Origin: Chitinophagales bacterium
Lineage (GTDB): Bacteria > Bacteroidota > Bacteroidia > Chitinophagales > Saprospiraceae
Length of the DNA stretch: 64,000 nt
Direction: 5' to 3'
NCBI GenBank assembly: GCA_013298845.1
Contig: JAAFJN010000015.1
Coordinates: forward strand, 51,810 to 115,809
Both the position numbers and the translations under genes were made by a program. The notes beneath the pieces are model-generated. The model saw nothing but the letters and a program-made list of their open reading frames with translations. It ran no database searches and had not been told where the DNA came from. This document shows positions 8,595 to 16,100 of the stretch, piece by piece. The stretch's first letter is position 1. The number at the start of each line of letters is the position of its first letter.

Positions 8595-10091
8595 ATGGAC
8601 ACCACGACACTCCTCAGCCCCGCCTCCACAAACCAACTTATAACCACCACCCCAGTCCCCATTACGGTTACCTACGGCGACGGAATTGGCCCCGAAATTA
8701 CCGAGGCCGTTTTGCGCATTTTGCGCGCCGCCGGAGCGCAATTGGACGTTGAAACCATCGAAATTGGGGAAAAAGTGTACCTCAGTGGCAATACATCGGG
8801 TATCCCCGACAGCGCGTGGGAATCATTGCAGCGCACCAAAATTTTGCTCAAAGGCCCCATTACTACCCCGCAGGGCAAGGGTTACAAAAGCCTGAACGTG
8901 ACCATGCGCAAAGTATTGGGCTTGTACGCTAACGTGCGCCCCTGCGTGACTTACGCGCCATTTGTGGCCACCAACCAACCCAATATGGACGTGGTTATCG
9001 TGCGTGAAAATGAAGAAGACCTTTACGGCGGTATCGAACACCGCCAAACCGACGAAGTGGTGCAATGCCTCAAACTCATTTCCCGCCCCGGTACCGAAAA
9101 AATTATTCGTTACGCTTTTGAATACGCCCGCATCAATGGCCGCAAAAAAGTAACTTGTTTTACCAAAGACAATATTATGAAGGCCACCGACGGAATGTTC
9201 CACCAAATTTTCCGGGAAATTGGAGCCGAATACCCCGAACTGGAAAAAGAACACATGATTATTGACATTGGTACGGCCAAATTAGCGGTACAACCCAGCC
9301 GCTTCGATGTTATTGTAACCCTCAACCTCTACGGTGATATTATTTCGGACGTTGCCGCCGAAGTGAGCGGATCGGTGGGATTGGCCGGTTCTTCCAACAT
9401 TGGCGAAAATTTTGCCATGTTCGAGGCCATCCACGGTTCGGCACCCGATATTGCCGGCAAAAACATCGCCAACCCGTCGGGTTTGTTGGGCGGAGCGGTG
9501 CAAATGTTGTTGCACATTGGCCAAAAAGACGTGGCCGAAAAAATTCAAAATGCGTGGTTAAAAACCCTCGAAGACGGCCAGCACACCGCCGATATTTTTA
9601 ACGAAGTACACAGCCGGGCGCGCCTCGGTACCCGCGAATTTGCCGATGCCGTTATCGCCCGATTGGGTCAAAAACCCCAAACCCTTCCCGCCGCCGCCTT
9701 TGGAAATAACCAACAGCAAACTATTTCGGTGGAACTGCGCACCTATCCGCCCGCCCAAAAAGACCTGATCGGGGTGGATGTGTTTTTGCACTGGCCCCAA
9801 CGCGATGCCAACGTTTTGGGCGAACAAATCAAATCCATCAAAGTGGGTAACATGGAATTAACCATGATCACCAACCGGGGCGTAAAAGTGTGGCCCAATG
9901 GCAATCCGGCTACTTTTTGCACCGATCATTGGCGTTGCCGCTTCAAGTCGGCGGATTATAAAGTATCACCGTTCAGCGACGTTATGGACATTGTGCGGGA
10001 ATTACACGCCCTGGGTTTTGATGTGATTAAAACCGAAAATCTTTACCTTTTCGACGGGGAACCGGGCTTTACGCTGGGTCAAGGACAGTAA
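8595..10091 (+). CDS. icd: Isocitrate dehydrogenase, long Thermus-type
   Basis: Protein of 498 residues in the isocitrate/isopropylmalate dehydrogenase family, catalysing oxidative decarboxylation of isocitrate to 2-oxoglutarate in the TCA cycle. Visible family signatures are TYGDGIGPEI near the N-terminus, the metal-binding run NLYGDIISDVAAEVSGS, and HGSAPDIAGKNIANPSG. The core ends near residue 340, and a further ~150-residue C-terminal domain (FLHWPQRDANVLGEQIK, GVKVWPNG) is typical of the long Thermus-type enzymes, which are mostly NADP-dependent. The coenzyme was not determined. The gene stands alone on its strand; a heptamer repeat array begins directly at its stop codon. Confidence 0.93.
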   Translation: MDTTTLLSPASTNQLITTTPVPITVTYGDGIGPEITEAVLRILRAAGAQLDVETIEIGEKVYLSGNTSGIPDSAWESLQRTKILLKGPITTPQGKGYKSLNVTMRKVLGLYANVRPCVTYAPFVATNQPNMDVVIVRENEEDLYGGIEHRQTDEVVQCLKLISRPGTEKIIRYAFEYARINGRKKVTCFTKDNIMKATDGMFHQIFREIGAEYPELEKEHMIIDIGTAKLAVQPSRFDVIVTLNLYGDIISDVAAEVSGSVGLAGSSNIGENFAMFEAIHGSAPDIAGKNIANPSGLLGGAVQMLLHIGQKDVAEKIQNAWLKTLEDGQHTADIFNEVHSRARLGTREFADAVIARLGQKPQTLPAAAFGNNQQQTISVELRTYPPAQKDLIGVDVFLHWPQRDANVLGEQIKSIKVGNMELTMITNRGVKVWPNGNPATFCTDHWRCRFKSADYKVSPFSDVMDIVRELHALGFDVIKTENLYLFDGEPGFTLGQGQ

Positions 10092-10285
10092 GAACATCGA
10101 ACACCGAACACCGAATGTCGAATACCGAAGGTTTTTTTTAATGGTATAAGGATAAAATGCTTCGCAAAGCAGTATGCGGACACATTCGGATTTCAACATT
10201 CGGTGTTCGGTGTTCGATGTTCGGTGTTCGACGGTTCGGTGTTCGACGGTTCGGTGTTCGATGTTCGGTGTTCAAATTTTTTTTT
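10092..10285 (+). repeat. Inverted arrays of a TTCGGTG-type heptamer repeat
   Basis: Directly after the icd stop, about 40 bases repeat CGAACAC/CGAATGT-type units. From about 10195 to 10272 the complementary units TTCGGTG, TTCGATG and TTCGACGG run in the opposite sense, followed by a run of nine T. The two arrays can pair into one long imperfect hairpin ending in a T tract, so the region may act as the icd terminator. The reading frame through the right array is artefactual. Confidence 0.8.
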
Positions 10286-10399
10286 AGCATCTTTGGGAAT
10301 TTTTTGGAAAGCGACGCCGTTGGAGGACTTGTGCCTTGCGGCAATTTCCGACCTTTGCGACGAGGTCGGGCGCTTTCCACAAAAATTCTTGCAAAAGTT

Positions 10400-11608
10400 A
10401 TGCTACAAAACATTTACAGCCATTGGCTCAATTCATTTAAAGGTTTACCGCGCGGCGTTTGGTTACTGGCCATCGTGAATTTTATCAACCGCTGCGGCAG
10501 TATGGTGCTCATTTTTTTGTCGGTTTACCTGACCAAACACCTCGGATACACCATCAAAGATGCCGGTTACGTCATGACCTTTTTCGGAGTGGGTGCCATT
10601 GTGGGGATTTGGCTGGGTGGCAAACTCACCGATATTATTGGTTATTACCGGGTACAACTCATCTCCCTGCTCCTCAACGGCGTACTGCTGTTGTTGATGT
10701 TGCTCGTGGAAAGTTTTTGGGCCATGTGCCTGACCGTGTTTACGCTCAGTGTCATTTCGGAGGCATTCCGGCCTGCCAATCAGGTCGCCACGGTACTGTA
10801 CACCGAACCGGAAACCCGCACCCGTTCCATATCGGTACTCCGGCTGGCCTTTAACCTCGGTTTTACGATTTCACCGGCGTTGGGCGGCATTATTGCGGGG
10901 CATTTTGGCTGGCATTGGTTGTTTTGGGCCGATGGTATTACGTGTATTGCGGCAGCGGTGGCGTTGCGGCTTTTGTTAAAACCCGTGGCGCAGAAAAAAA
11001 CCGCCGAGGCCGTGGCCGCTTCCAATTTACCCAATATCCCCCCGTACAAAGACCGGAGTTTTCGGCCGTTTTTGTTGTTTACCTTTTTTGGAGCAATGGC
11101 CTTTATGCAAATGATATGGACGGTACCGGTATTTTTTAAAGACGTTTATTTATGGTCGGAAGATAAAATTGGTTGGGTAGTGGCCCTCAACGGCGCCATT
11201 GTATTTTTGGTCGAAATGCCGATGATATTTTACATTGAAAACCGCCGTTCCACGTTGTTTTACACCCAATTGGGGCTGCTGTTGTATTTTATCAGTTATC
11301 TTTGTTTTATCTTTCCGCTGGGTGGAATGCTGGCTGCCATTTTATTTATGGTATTCATTTCGTTTGGTGAAATGTTTGTAATGCCCTTTAGTGGTAATAT
11401 GGCCTACGCCAAAGCCTCGAATTACGCCAACAAGGGAAGTTATATGGCGGCTTACGGTTTATCGTATTCCTTTGCCAATATCTTTGCGCCGCTATTGGGC
11501 ACCCAAATTATCGCCACCTGGGGTTTCAACTGGCACTGGACGGTAACGGGCATGTACGCATTAGTGGCGCTGGTGGGTTTTCGGTATTGGGTGAGTGAAG
11601 AGCGTTAA
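10400..11608 (+). CDS. MFS transporter
   Basis: Inner-membrane carrier of 402 residues with about twelve hydrophobic helices. The major-facilitator loop signature is visible as GIWLGGKLTDIIGY between helices 2 and 3. The second half starts after a basic, hydrophilic linker near residue 205. The substrate is unknown; the overall look is that of drug-efflux or sugar-type MFS proteins. The ATG at 10400 is chosen because the frame is open upstream only through the heptamer repeats, where it would encode repetitive FGVRR-type residues. It is a single-gene unit, well separated from icd by the repeat and from rpsP by a promoter. Confidence 0.85.
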   Translation: MLQNIYSHWLNSFKGLPRGVWLLAIVNFINRCGSMVLIFLSVYLTKHLGYTIKDAGYVMTFFGVGAIVGIWLGGKLTDIIGYYRVQLISLLLNGVLLLLMLLVESFWAMCLTVFTLSVISEAFRPANQVATVLYTEPETRTRSISVLRLAFNLGFTISPALGGIIAGHFGWHWLFWADGITCIAAAVALRLLLKPVAQKKTAEAVAASNLPNIPPYKDRSFRPFLLFTFFGAMAFMQMIWTVPVFFKDVYLWSEDKIGWVVALNGAIVFLVEMPMIFYIENRRSTLFYTQLGLLLYFISYLCFIFPLGGMLAAILFMVFISFGEMFVMPFSGNMAYAKASNYANKGSYMAAYGLSYSFANIFAPLLGTQIIATWGFNWHWTVTGMYALVALVGFRYWVSEER

Positions 11609-11638
11609 ACGCGTTTCTTCGGGAAAATTCAAAAAATA

Positions 11639-11671
11639 TTTGTCTAAATTAAAAACATTGTTTTACCTTTG
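11639..11671 (+). promoter_or_regulatory. Promoter of rpsP
   Basis: TTTG at 11639-11642 and TACCTTTG at 11664-11671 match the Bacteroidota -33 and -7 elements with a 21-base spacer. The ATG at 11757 leaves a leader of about 80 bases, enough for 5' control of a ribosomal protein gene, though no defined structure was recognised in it. Confidence 0.65.
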
Positions 11672-11756
11672 CGCCCCGATTGAAAAGCCGGATGCTACGT
11701 AGTGTAGGTAATTCGGCGAGATTCTATCTCATTTTTAAATTTTCTAAACTTAAACA

Positions 11757-12293
11757 ATGGCAGTAAAAATTCGTCTGCAACGCAAAGGCCGTAAAAAGGC
11801 ACCATTTTACCACATCGTAGTCGCTGATGCGCGTTCACCCCGTGATGGTCGCTTCATCGAAAAAATTGGTACGTACAACCCACTCACCGTTCCGGCTACC
11901 ATCAGTCTCCAGAACGATCGCGCATTTCACTGGATCATGGTAGGTGCACAACCTACGGATACCGTTTCTGCCATCCTGAGTTTCAAAGGTGTAATGTACC
12001 AAAAACACCTTCAGGTGGGTGTAAACAAAGGTGCACTTACGCAAGAACAAGCCGATGCTAAACTCGCAGCGTGGATCGAAAATAAAGAAGGTGCAGTTGC
12101 AGCGCGTAAAGTTGCTACCGCAAAACAAAAAGAAGAATTCCGCGTTAAGGTGGACGGTATTGCTAAGGTAAAACCGAAACCCGTAGTGGAAGAGGTAGCA
12201 CCAGTAGCCGAAGAAGCAGAAGCAGCAGCCGAAGCAACTGAAGAAACTGCGGCACCCGAAGCAGCAGCGGAAGAAACACCAGCGGCTGAATAA
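11757..12293 (+). CDS. rpsP: 30S ribosomal protein S16 with long acidic tail
   Basis: The first ~80 residues are typical bS16 ([20 protein letters not shown], then [20 protein letters not shown]), a structural protein of the small ribosomal subunit. The protein has 178 residues, roughly twice the usual length. After a helical Lys-rich extension, the last ~45 residues are almost only Ala, Glu, Pro, Thr and Val. Such tails are common in Bacteroidota S16, and their role is not known to me. The gene has its own promoter and is followed by a palindromic element and a strong terminator. The rimM, trmD and rplS genes often found with rpsP are absent. Confidence 0.95.
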   Translation: MAVKIRLQRKGRKKAPFYHIVVADARSPRDGRFIEKIGTYNPLTVPATISLQNDRAFHWIMVGAQPTDTVSAILSFKGVMYQKHLQVGVNKGALTQEQADAKLAAWIENKEGAVAARKVATAKQKEEFRVKVDGIAKVKPKPVVEEVAPVAEEAEAAAEATEETAAPEAAAEETPAAE

Positions 12294-12359
12294 TTATACT
12301 TCGACTTAGCCGGTTTTGTGCGTAAGATTCTTGTCCGGCACAAAAGACGCTCAGTATAA
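12294..12359. repeat. Palindromic element TTATACT...AGTATAA, copy 1
   Basis: It begins one base after the rpsP stop codon. The outer arms TTATACT and AGTATAA are inverted, and inside them TTTTGTGC and GCACAAAA form a second stem. Related elements lie at 21729-21758 and 38122-38153, sharing the TTATACTT start and an ACGCTC.GTATAA-like end. Function unknown; it resembles a small dispersed REP-type palindrome. Confidence 0.6.
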
Positions 12360-12397
12360 AATATCTTTTTAGGATAAAGACTCTATTCGAGTCGAAT

Positions 12398-12441
12398 AAG
12401 ACCTGGTAAAGCGCCCTCGTGTGCTTTACCGGGTCTTTTTT
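12398..12441 (+). terminator. Rho-independent terminator of rpsP
   Basis: The arm AAGACCTGGTAAAGC pairs with GCTTTACCGGGTCTT (one G-T wobble) and is followed by a T run. This is a strong intrinsic terminator 105 bases behind the rpsP stop. It also isolates rpsP from the next gene on the strand. Confidence 0.9.
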
Positions 12442-12482
12442 CAATAATACACTCTTTTTGAACTCAATATACATTTCTCATT

Positions 12483-13868
12483 ATGCAGGAATTAGACGAA
12501 AAATATTACAACCGACTCCAGGAAATTGCGGGTGCAATTCAGGAATCCCCTACCCTCGCCCAATACATGGAAGAGGAAGAAGATGAACTTTACAATGAGT
12601 TGCGCCAACAGTTTGAGCCTTATCTCTCCGAACTGCACCACCTGGTAGCCGCCGAAGCACCGCTGCAATTGGTGACTTTTGAAAAATACCTGTTAAACGA
12701 ACTTTTCGAAGGCTTATACCTTCCCCGCGTATTGGGTTACGCGGCGTTGCGCGGCGAAATCAGCGACCAATACCGCTACGTGCGCCCCAACGACCACTTT
12801 AAAGATGTGTTGATTGCAATTTGCAACAGCCCTCAATTTGAACAACTAAAAAAACGCATTGGCCAAACCATTCAGGTGGGTTTTGCCCTGTCCAGCGACA
12901 TCTGGATTACCAACCTCCTGAGCCTCGTGGACAACAAACGCGTCCGCGCATTTTTGGCCGCTCAAAAATCCGACCGCTTCCGCGATGTTCGCGACCGCCA
13001 GGAATTGTACACCCGTTACGCTCGTCAGTTGCGCAACGAAATGTACTTCTCCGCCGATTTCCCAACGCAATTGGGTGAAATGAAAGCCAATTTCTCGGCT
13101 TTGCGCCAATTCCTGCTCAAGCGCTTCGAAGCCGGTGGCGACAACAGCAGTTTGCACGCCCAAATTCAGGGTTTCCTCAACAACGAACTGTTTTTTAATA
13201 CGGAAGAATACATGGAAATGCTCGCCATGTACGGCAATTACATGGACATGGACGCGCCCACGCGTGAATTGGTGTCAAAACACTTTGAGCGCGAGCGCAA
13301 ATCATTCCCCGAATTTGCCGAAAAATTCCTGCGTTTCCTCCTGTACATGCACCGCACCAACGGCATCAGCAGTACCAACGACGAGCGCATGAGCACTATC
13401 GTTAGCAAAACCGGCATTGATAAAATCAGCGATTATTACCGCATTGCCGATAAAATCCACAGCCTCGGTTACGTTCACCAGGACGCCATCGAAGCCGTAC
13501 AGGATTTCTACTCCACCCACGAAGGTTTGTCGGTAGAAAGCGAATGCCTCCGCTACCTGATCCTCAATTATTTCAACCGCCTGATCAACGGCCTTACCGA
13601 GCGCGATTACGCCGACTACTTCGAACTCAACAAAATATTTGGGTTGTACATGCGTATTTTCGACAACCAGCAGTTCAACCAGTCTATGGAGAAGTACTCT
13701 ATGACGTACGTGAACAAACTTCTCAAAAAATATACAGACAAACGTAGCCGCGATTACCAAGACATTAAGAAATTTGTGTCTCATAATTTCGTTGAATACG
13801 GTTTCTTAAAAGATAAAGAAGTCGTGGAAATGTTCAAAACCCGTCGTAAACGCAAAAAGGCGGAGTAG
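12483..13868 (+). CDS. Conserved-looking helical cytoplasmic protein, function unknown
   Basis: Protein of 461 residues without signal peptide or membrane segment. It is rich in Glu, Arg, Tyr and Phe and apparently all-helical, with many Leu-rich amphipathic stretches and a basic end (TRRKRKKAE). I recognise no catalytic motif and no named domain. The fully open frame, the good codon pattern and the short 29-base distance to lepB support a real gene that is probably co-transcribed with signal peptidase I. That position might hint at a link to envelope biogenesis, but this is only context. A tethering or scaffold role would suit the helical composition; no function is claimed. Confidence 0.75.
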   Translation: MQELDEKYYNRLQEIAGAIQESPTLAQYMEEEEDELYNELRQQFEPYLSELHHLVAAEAPLQLVTFEKYLLNELFEGLYLPRVLGYAALRGEISDQYRYVRPNDHFKDVLIAICNSPQFEQLKKRIGQTIQVGFALSSDIWITNLLSLVDNKRVRAFLAAQKSDRFRDVRDRQELYTRYARQLRNEMYFSADFPTQLGEMKANFSALRQFLLKRFEAGGDNSSLHAQIQGFLNNELFFNTEEYMEMLAMYGNYMDMDAPTRELVSKHFERERKSFPEFAEKFLRFLLYMHRTNGISSTNDERMSTIVSKTGIDKISDYYRIADKIHSLGYVHQDAIEAVQDFYSTHEGLSVESECLRYLILNYFNRLINGLTERDYADYFELNKIFGLYMRIFDNQQFNQSMEKYSMTYVNKLLKKYTDKRSRDYQDIKKFVSHNFVEYGFLKDKEVVEMFKTRRKRKKAE

Positions 13869-13897
13869 TTATTCACAACAAATTCAACAAATAAAAC

Positions 13898-15502
13898 ATG
13901 TCAATACTCATTTTCTTGATATTGCTTTACGTGGGTAACAGTTTTACCCTGACCAAACTGTTTGAAAAAGCAGGTGTTGATCCTAAAAAAGCGTGGATTC
14001 CGGGTGTTGCAGCGGTAGAATGGTGCAAAATTGTGGGTCGAAAGCCCGTTTATGCCCTTTGGTTATTGGTGCCGGTGGTGAACTTTTTTATTTACGCCGG
14101 TCTTTGCATTGACATGATTCGCTCTTTTGGCAAACATGGCTTTTGGGAATCGGTGGTGGCGGTAATTTTCGCGCCCCTACCCTTCTACCAAATTGGCAAT
14201 GACCCCAACGCAAAATACGCTGGTCCGGTGCTGGAACAGGAAAAAGAGTACCATTTGCAGTACGTTGAGGCGGTGGAGAAAAAGGACAAGTTGGCCCTCA
14301 AAAAATTGGAGACCAACAATCCTTTTCGCAAGTCGGCCCTGCGCGAATGGGCCGAAGCGGTTATTTTTGCCGTTTTTGCGGCGGCGTTTATCCGTATGTT
14401 CATTTTTGAAGCCTACGTGATTCCCACGCCCTCGATGGAAGGCACCCTGAAAGTAGGTGACTTTTTGTTCGTGAGCAAACCCAGTTACGGTTTGCGCCTG
14501 CCCATGACGGTGATTCAATTCCCCTTGATTCACAACCGTTTTAGCAATGAAAAAGGTATGTTGGGCCGCGAATCGTACCTCGAAAGTCCCTCGGTTCCTT
14601 ATACCCGGTTGCCCGGTTGGGAAAGTTTGGAGCGCAATAAACCCGTGGTATTTAACCTGCCGGTGGGCGATAGCGTTATCGTTACGCCCGACCGTATCTG
14701 GGACGTGTACCAATGGCGCCGCGACCCGCGCAATGCCGCTAAAAAAGTAGAGGTGGTTTCCCGCCCGATTGATAAAAAAGACCACTACATCAAACGTTGC
14801 GTCGCCGTTGCCGGTGATAGTATCGTTATTCGGGGTGGACAATTGTACATCAATGGACAAGCAGCCGCCAACCCGGAGCACATGCAGTTCATGTATCAAG
14901 TGACCACAAAAACCCCGCTGGATTATAAAAAAATTGCCGATTGGGGGGTTGCTGTGGGTGAATTAATGGGTAATGCCCGCAACCCAAATCAGGCATTTTT
15001 CTCCCTTGATGCTCAACAGGTGGAAAAAATCAAAAGCCTAAGCCCGGATGTTACGGTGCAGCGCGTTTCGATGAGTAACCCGGAACGCCCAACGCCACCA
15101 ACCTACGTTTTCCCCAACGACGCCAAAGTAAGTGGCGGTTGGAGCGTGGACGATTACGGCCCCATTTTTATTCCAAAAGCGGGCGCTACCGTTGAACTCA
15201 ACGAGCGCAGTTTGGTGTTTTATCGCCGCCTGATTGAGGTGTACGAGAAGAACGAATTTAAAATTGCGGGTGGGAAATACTACGTGAACGGCCAGGAAAC
15301 AACCACTTATACCTTTAAACAAAACTATTACTGGATGATGGGCGATAACCGCCACAACTCCGAAGATTCCCGGATCTGGGGGTATGTACCCGCCGATCAC
15401 ATCGTAGGAAAACCGGTTTTGGTGTGGTTTAGCACTAAAAGTGGCTCTATTCGCAACGGCATCAACTGGGATCGCATATTCCTTTTGCCGGGAAACATGT
15501 AA
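13898..15502 (+). CDS. lepB: Signal peptidase I, long Bacteroidota form
   Basis: Membrane protease of 534 residues that cleaves signal peptides of Sec-exported proteins on the outer face of the inner membrane. The N-terminal ~120 residues form an extra hydrophobic region with several segments. A further membrane segment near residue 155 leads into the S26 peptidase core. The catalytic Ser179 lies in IPTPSMEGTL, the general-base Lys299 in HYIKRCVAVAGDS, and the box E motif MGDNRHNSEDSRIWG near residue 480. The Ser-to-Lys distance of 120 residues is long compared with the E. coli enzyme, and another insertion precedes box E. It is probably co-transcribed with the helical protein at 12483 and ends in a clear terminator. 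Confidence 0.93.
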   Translation: MSILIFLILLYVGNSFTLTKLFEKAGVDPKKAWIPGVAAVEWCKIVGRKPVYALWLLVPVVNFFIYAGLCIDMIRSFGKHGFWESVVAVIFAPLPFYQIGNDPNAKYAGPVLEQEKEYHLQYVEAVEKKDKLALKKLETNNPFRKSALREWAEAVIFAVFAAAFIRMFIFEAYVIPTPSMEGTLKVGDFLFVSKPSYGLRLPMTVIQFPLIHNRFSNEKGMLGRESYLESPSVPYTRLPGWESLERNKPVVFNLPVGDSVIVTPDRIWDVYQWRRDPRNAAKKVEVVSRPIDKKDHYIKRCVAVAGDSIVIRGGQLYINGQAAANPEHMQFMYQVTTKTPLDYKKIADWGVAVGELMGNARNPNQAFFSLDAQQVEKIKSLSPDVTVQRVSMSNPERPTPPTYVFPNDAKVSGGWSVDDYGPIFIPKAGATVELNERSLVFYRRLIEVYEKNEFKIAGGKYYVNGQETTTYTFKQNYYWMMGDNRHNSEDSRIWGYVPADHIVGKPVLVWFSTKSGSIRNGINWDRIFLLPGNM

Positions 15503-15508
15503 TTTTAG

Positions 15509-15553
15509 TGAAGAGTGAAGAGTGAAGAGTGAAAAACGAAGAGTGAAGAGTGA
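15509..15553 (+). repeat. GAAGAGT heptamer array, left arm
   Basis: About six units of GTGAAGA/GAAGAGT begin within seven bases of the lepB stop. The array is the inverted counterpart of the one at 16027-16100: both contain a GAGTGAA.AACGAAGAGTGAAGAGT core, on opposite strands. Confidence 0.85.
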
Positions 15554-15562
15554 ATAATATAT

Positions 15563-15634
15563 AGGGCCTCTCTGAGAATGCGCAGTTAATTGATAACCAG
15601 TTAATTGCGCATTTTTAGATAGGCCCTTTTTCTT
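15563..15634 (+). terminator. Terminator of lepB
   Basis: The outer stem AGGGCCT/AGGCCCT encloses AATGCGCA and TGCGCATT plus a repeated AGTTAATTG, and is followed by TTTTTCTTT. The long two-part stem behind lepB is a convincing intrinsic terminator. Confidence 0.8.
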
Positions 15635-15746
15635 TAAGTTTTCGCTACTTTTTGCATTAAAAACCAAACGTTGCTGATTGTGCGTTTTTTAGGCAAAAAT
15701 ATTTGTTGATTTGGGTATCTCAGCACCGCAAACAAGCGTCCTGCGA

Positions 15747-15927
15747 CGAGATGTGCATCCCGGAGGTACGGAGAGATGACATCTCAAAGCGGCCACTGCA
15801 CCCAAAGTGAGCGATTTTTAAACCAGATAACAGTGGTATTCTCAAAAGTGAAATCTCAACTACCGACCCAAAATTATAACAGGCTCTGAGATGTCATCCA
15901 CTCCGTACCTCCGGGATGCACATCTCG
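15747..15927. repeat. Pair of 40-base inverted palindromes (REP-like or mini-element)
   Basis: The arm at 15747-15786 and the reverse complement of 15887-15927 agree except for one substitution and one single-base gap. Both carry the core CCCGGAGGTACGGAG. Each arm is itself an imperfect palindrome, with GAGATGT and ACATCTC near its ends. About 100 bases without coding potential lie between. It sits inside the outer pair of heptamer arrays, giving a nested inverted structure. No transposase is present. Confidence 0.8.
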
Positions 15928-16026
15928 CCGCCGGGCAGTTTGCGGTAGGTAAAAAATCAGATTTTTTGACTCGAAACCGCCGACCAAGTTTTCACCCCAA
16001 AAAACACCCTACAACGGGCCAATTTT

Positions 16027-16100
16027 CAACTCTTCACTCTTCGTTATTCACTCTTCACTATTCACTATTCACTCTTCACTATTCACTCTTCACTTTCGTG
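16027..16100. repeat. GAAGAGT heptamer array, right arm
   Basis: About ten imperfect units of TTCACTC/TTCACTA, the inverse of the array at 15509-15553. Its right end overlaps the last codons and the stop codon of the adaptor gene at 16079. Between the array and the palindrome pair only noncoding sequence is seen. Confidence 0.85.

Noticed and set aside
10092..10285. CRISPR array
   Set aside because: Units are only seven bases long with no spacers, and no cas gene is present.
10157..10399. N-terminal extension of the MFS protein
   Set aside because: It translates the heptamer repeats into FGVRR-type residues; the conserved protein starts at 10400.
12370..12412. tRNA-like signal around TTCGAGTCGAA
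   Set aside because: No cloverleaf can be drawn; the sequence belongs to the rpsP trailer and terminator.
16027..16100. CRISPR-like array
   Set aside because: Short heptamer repeats without spacers.
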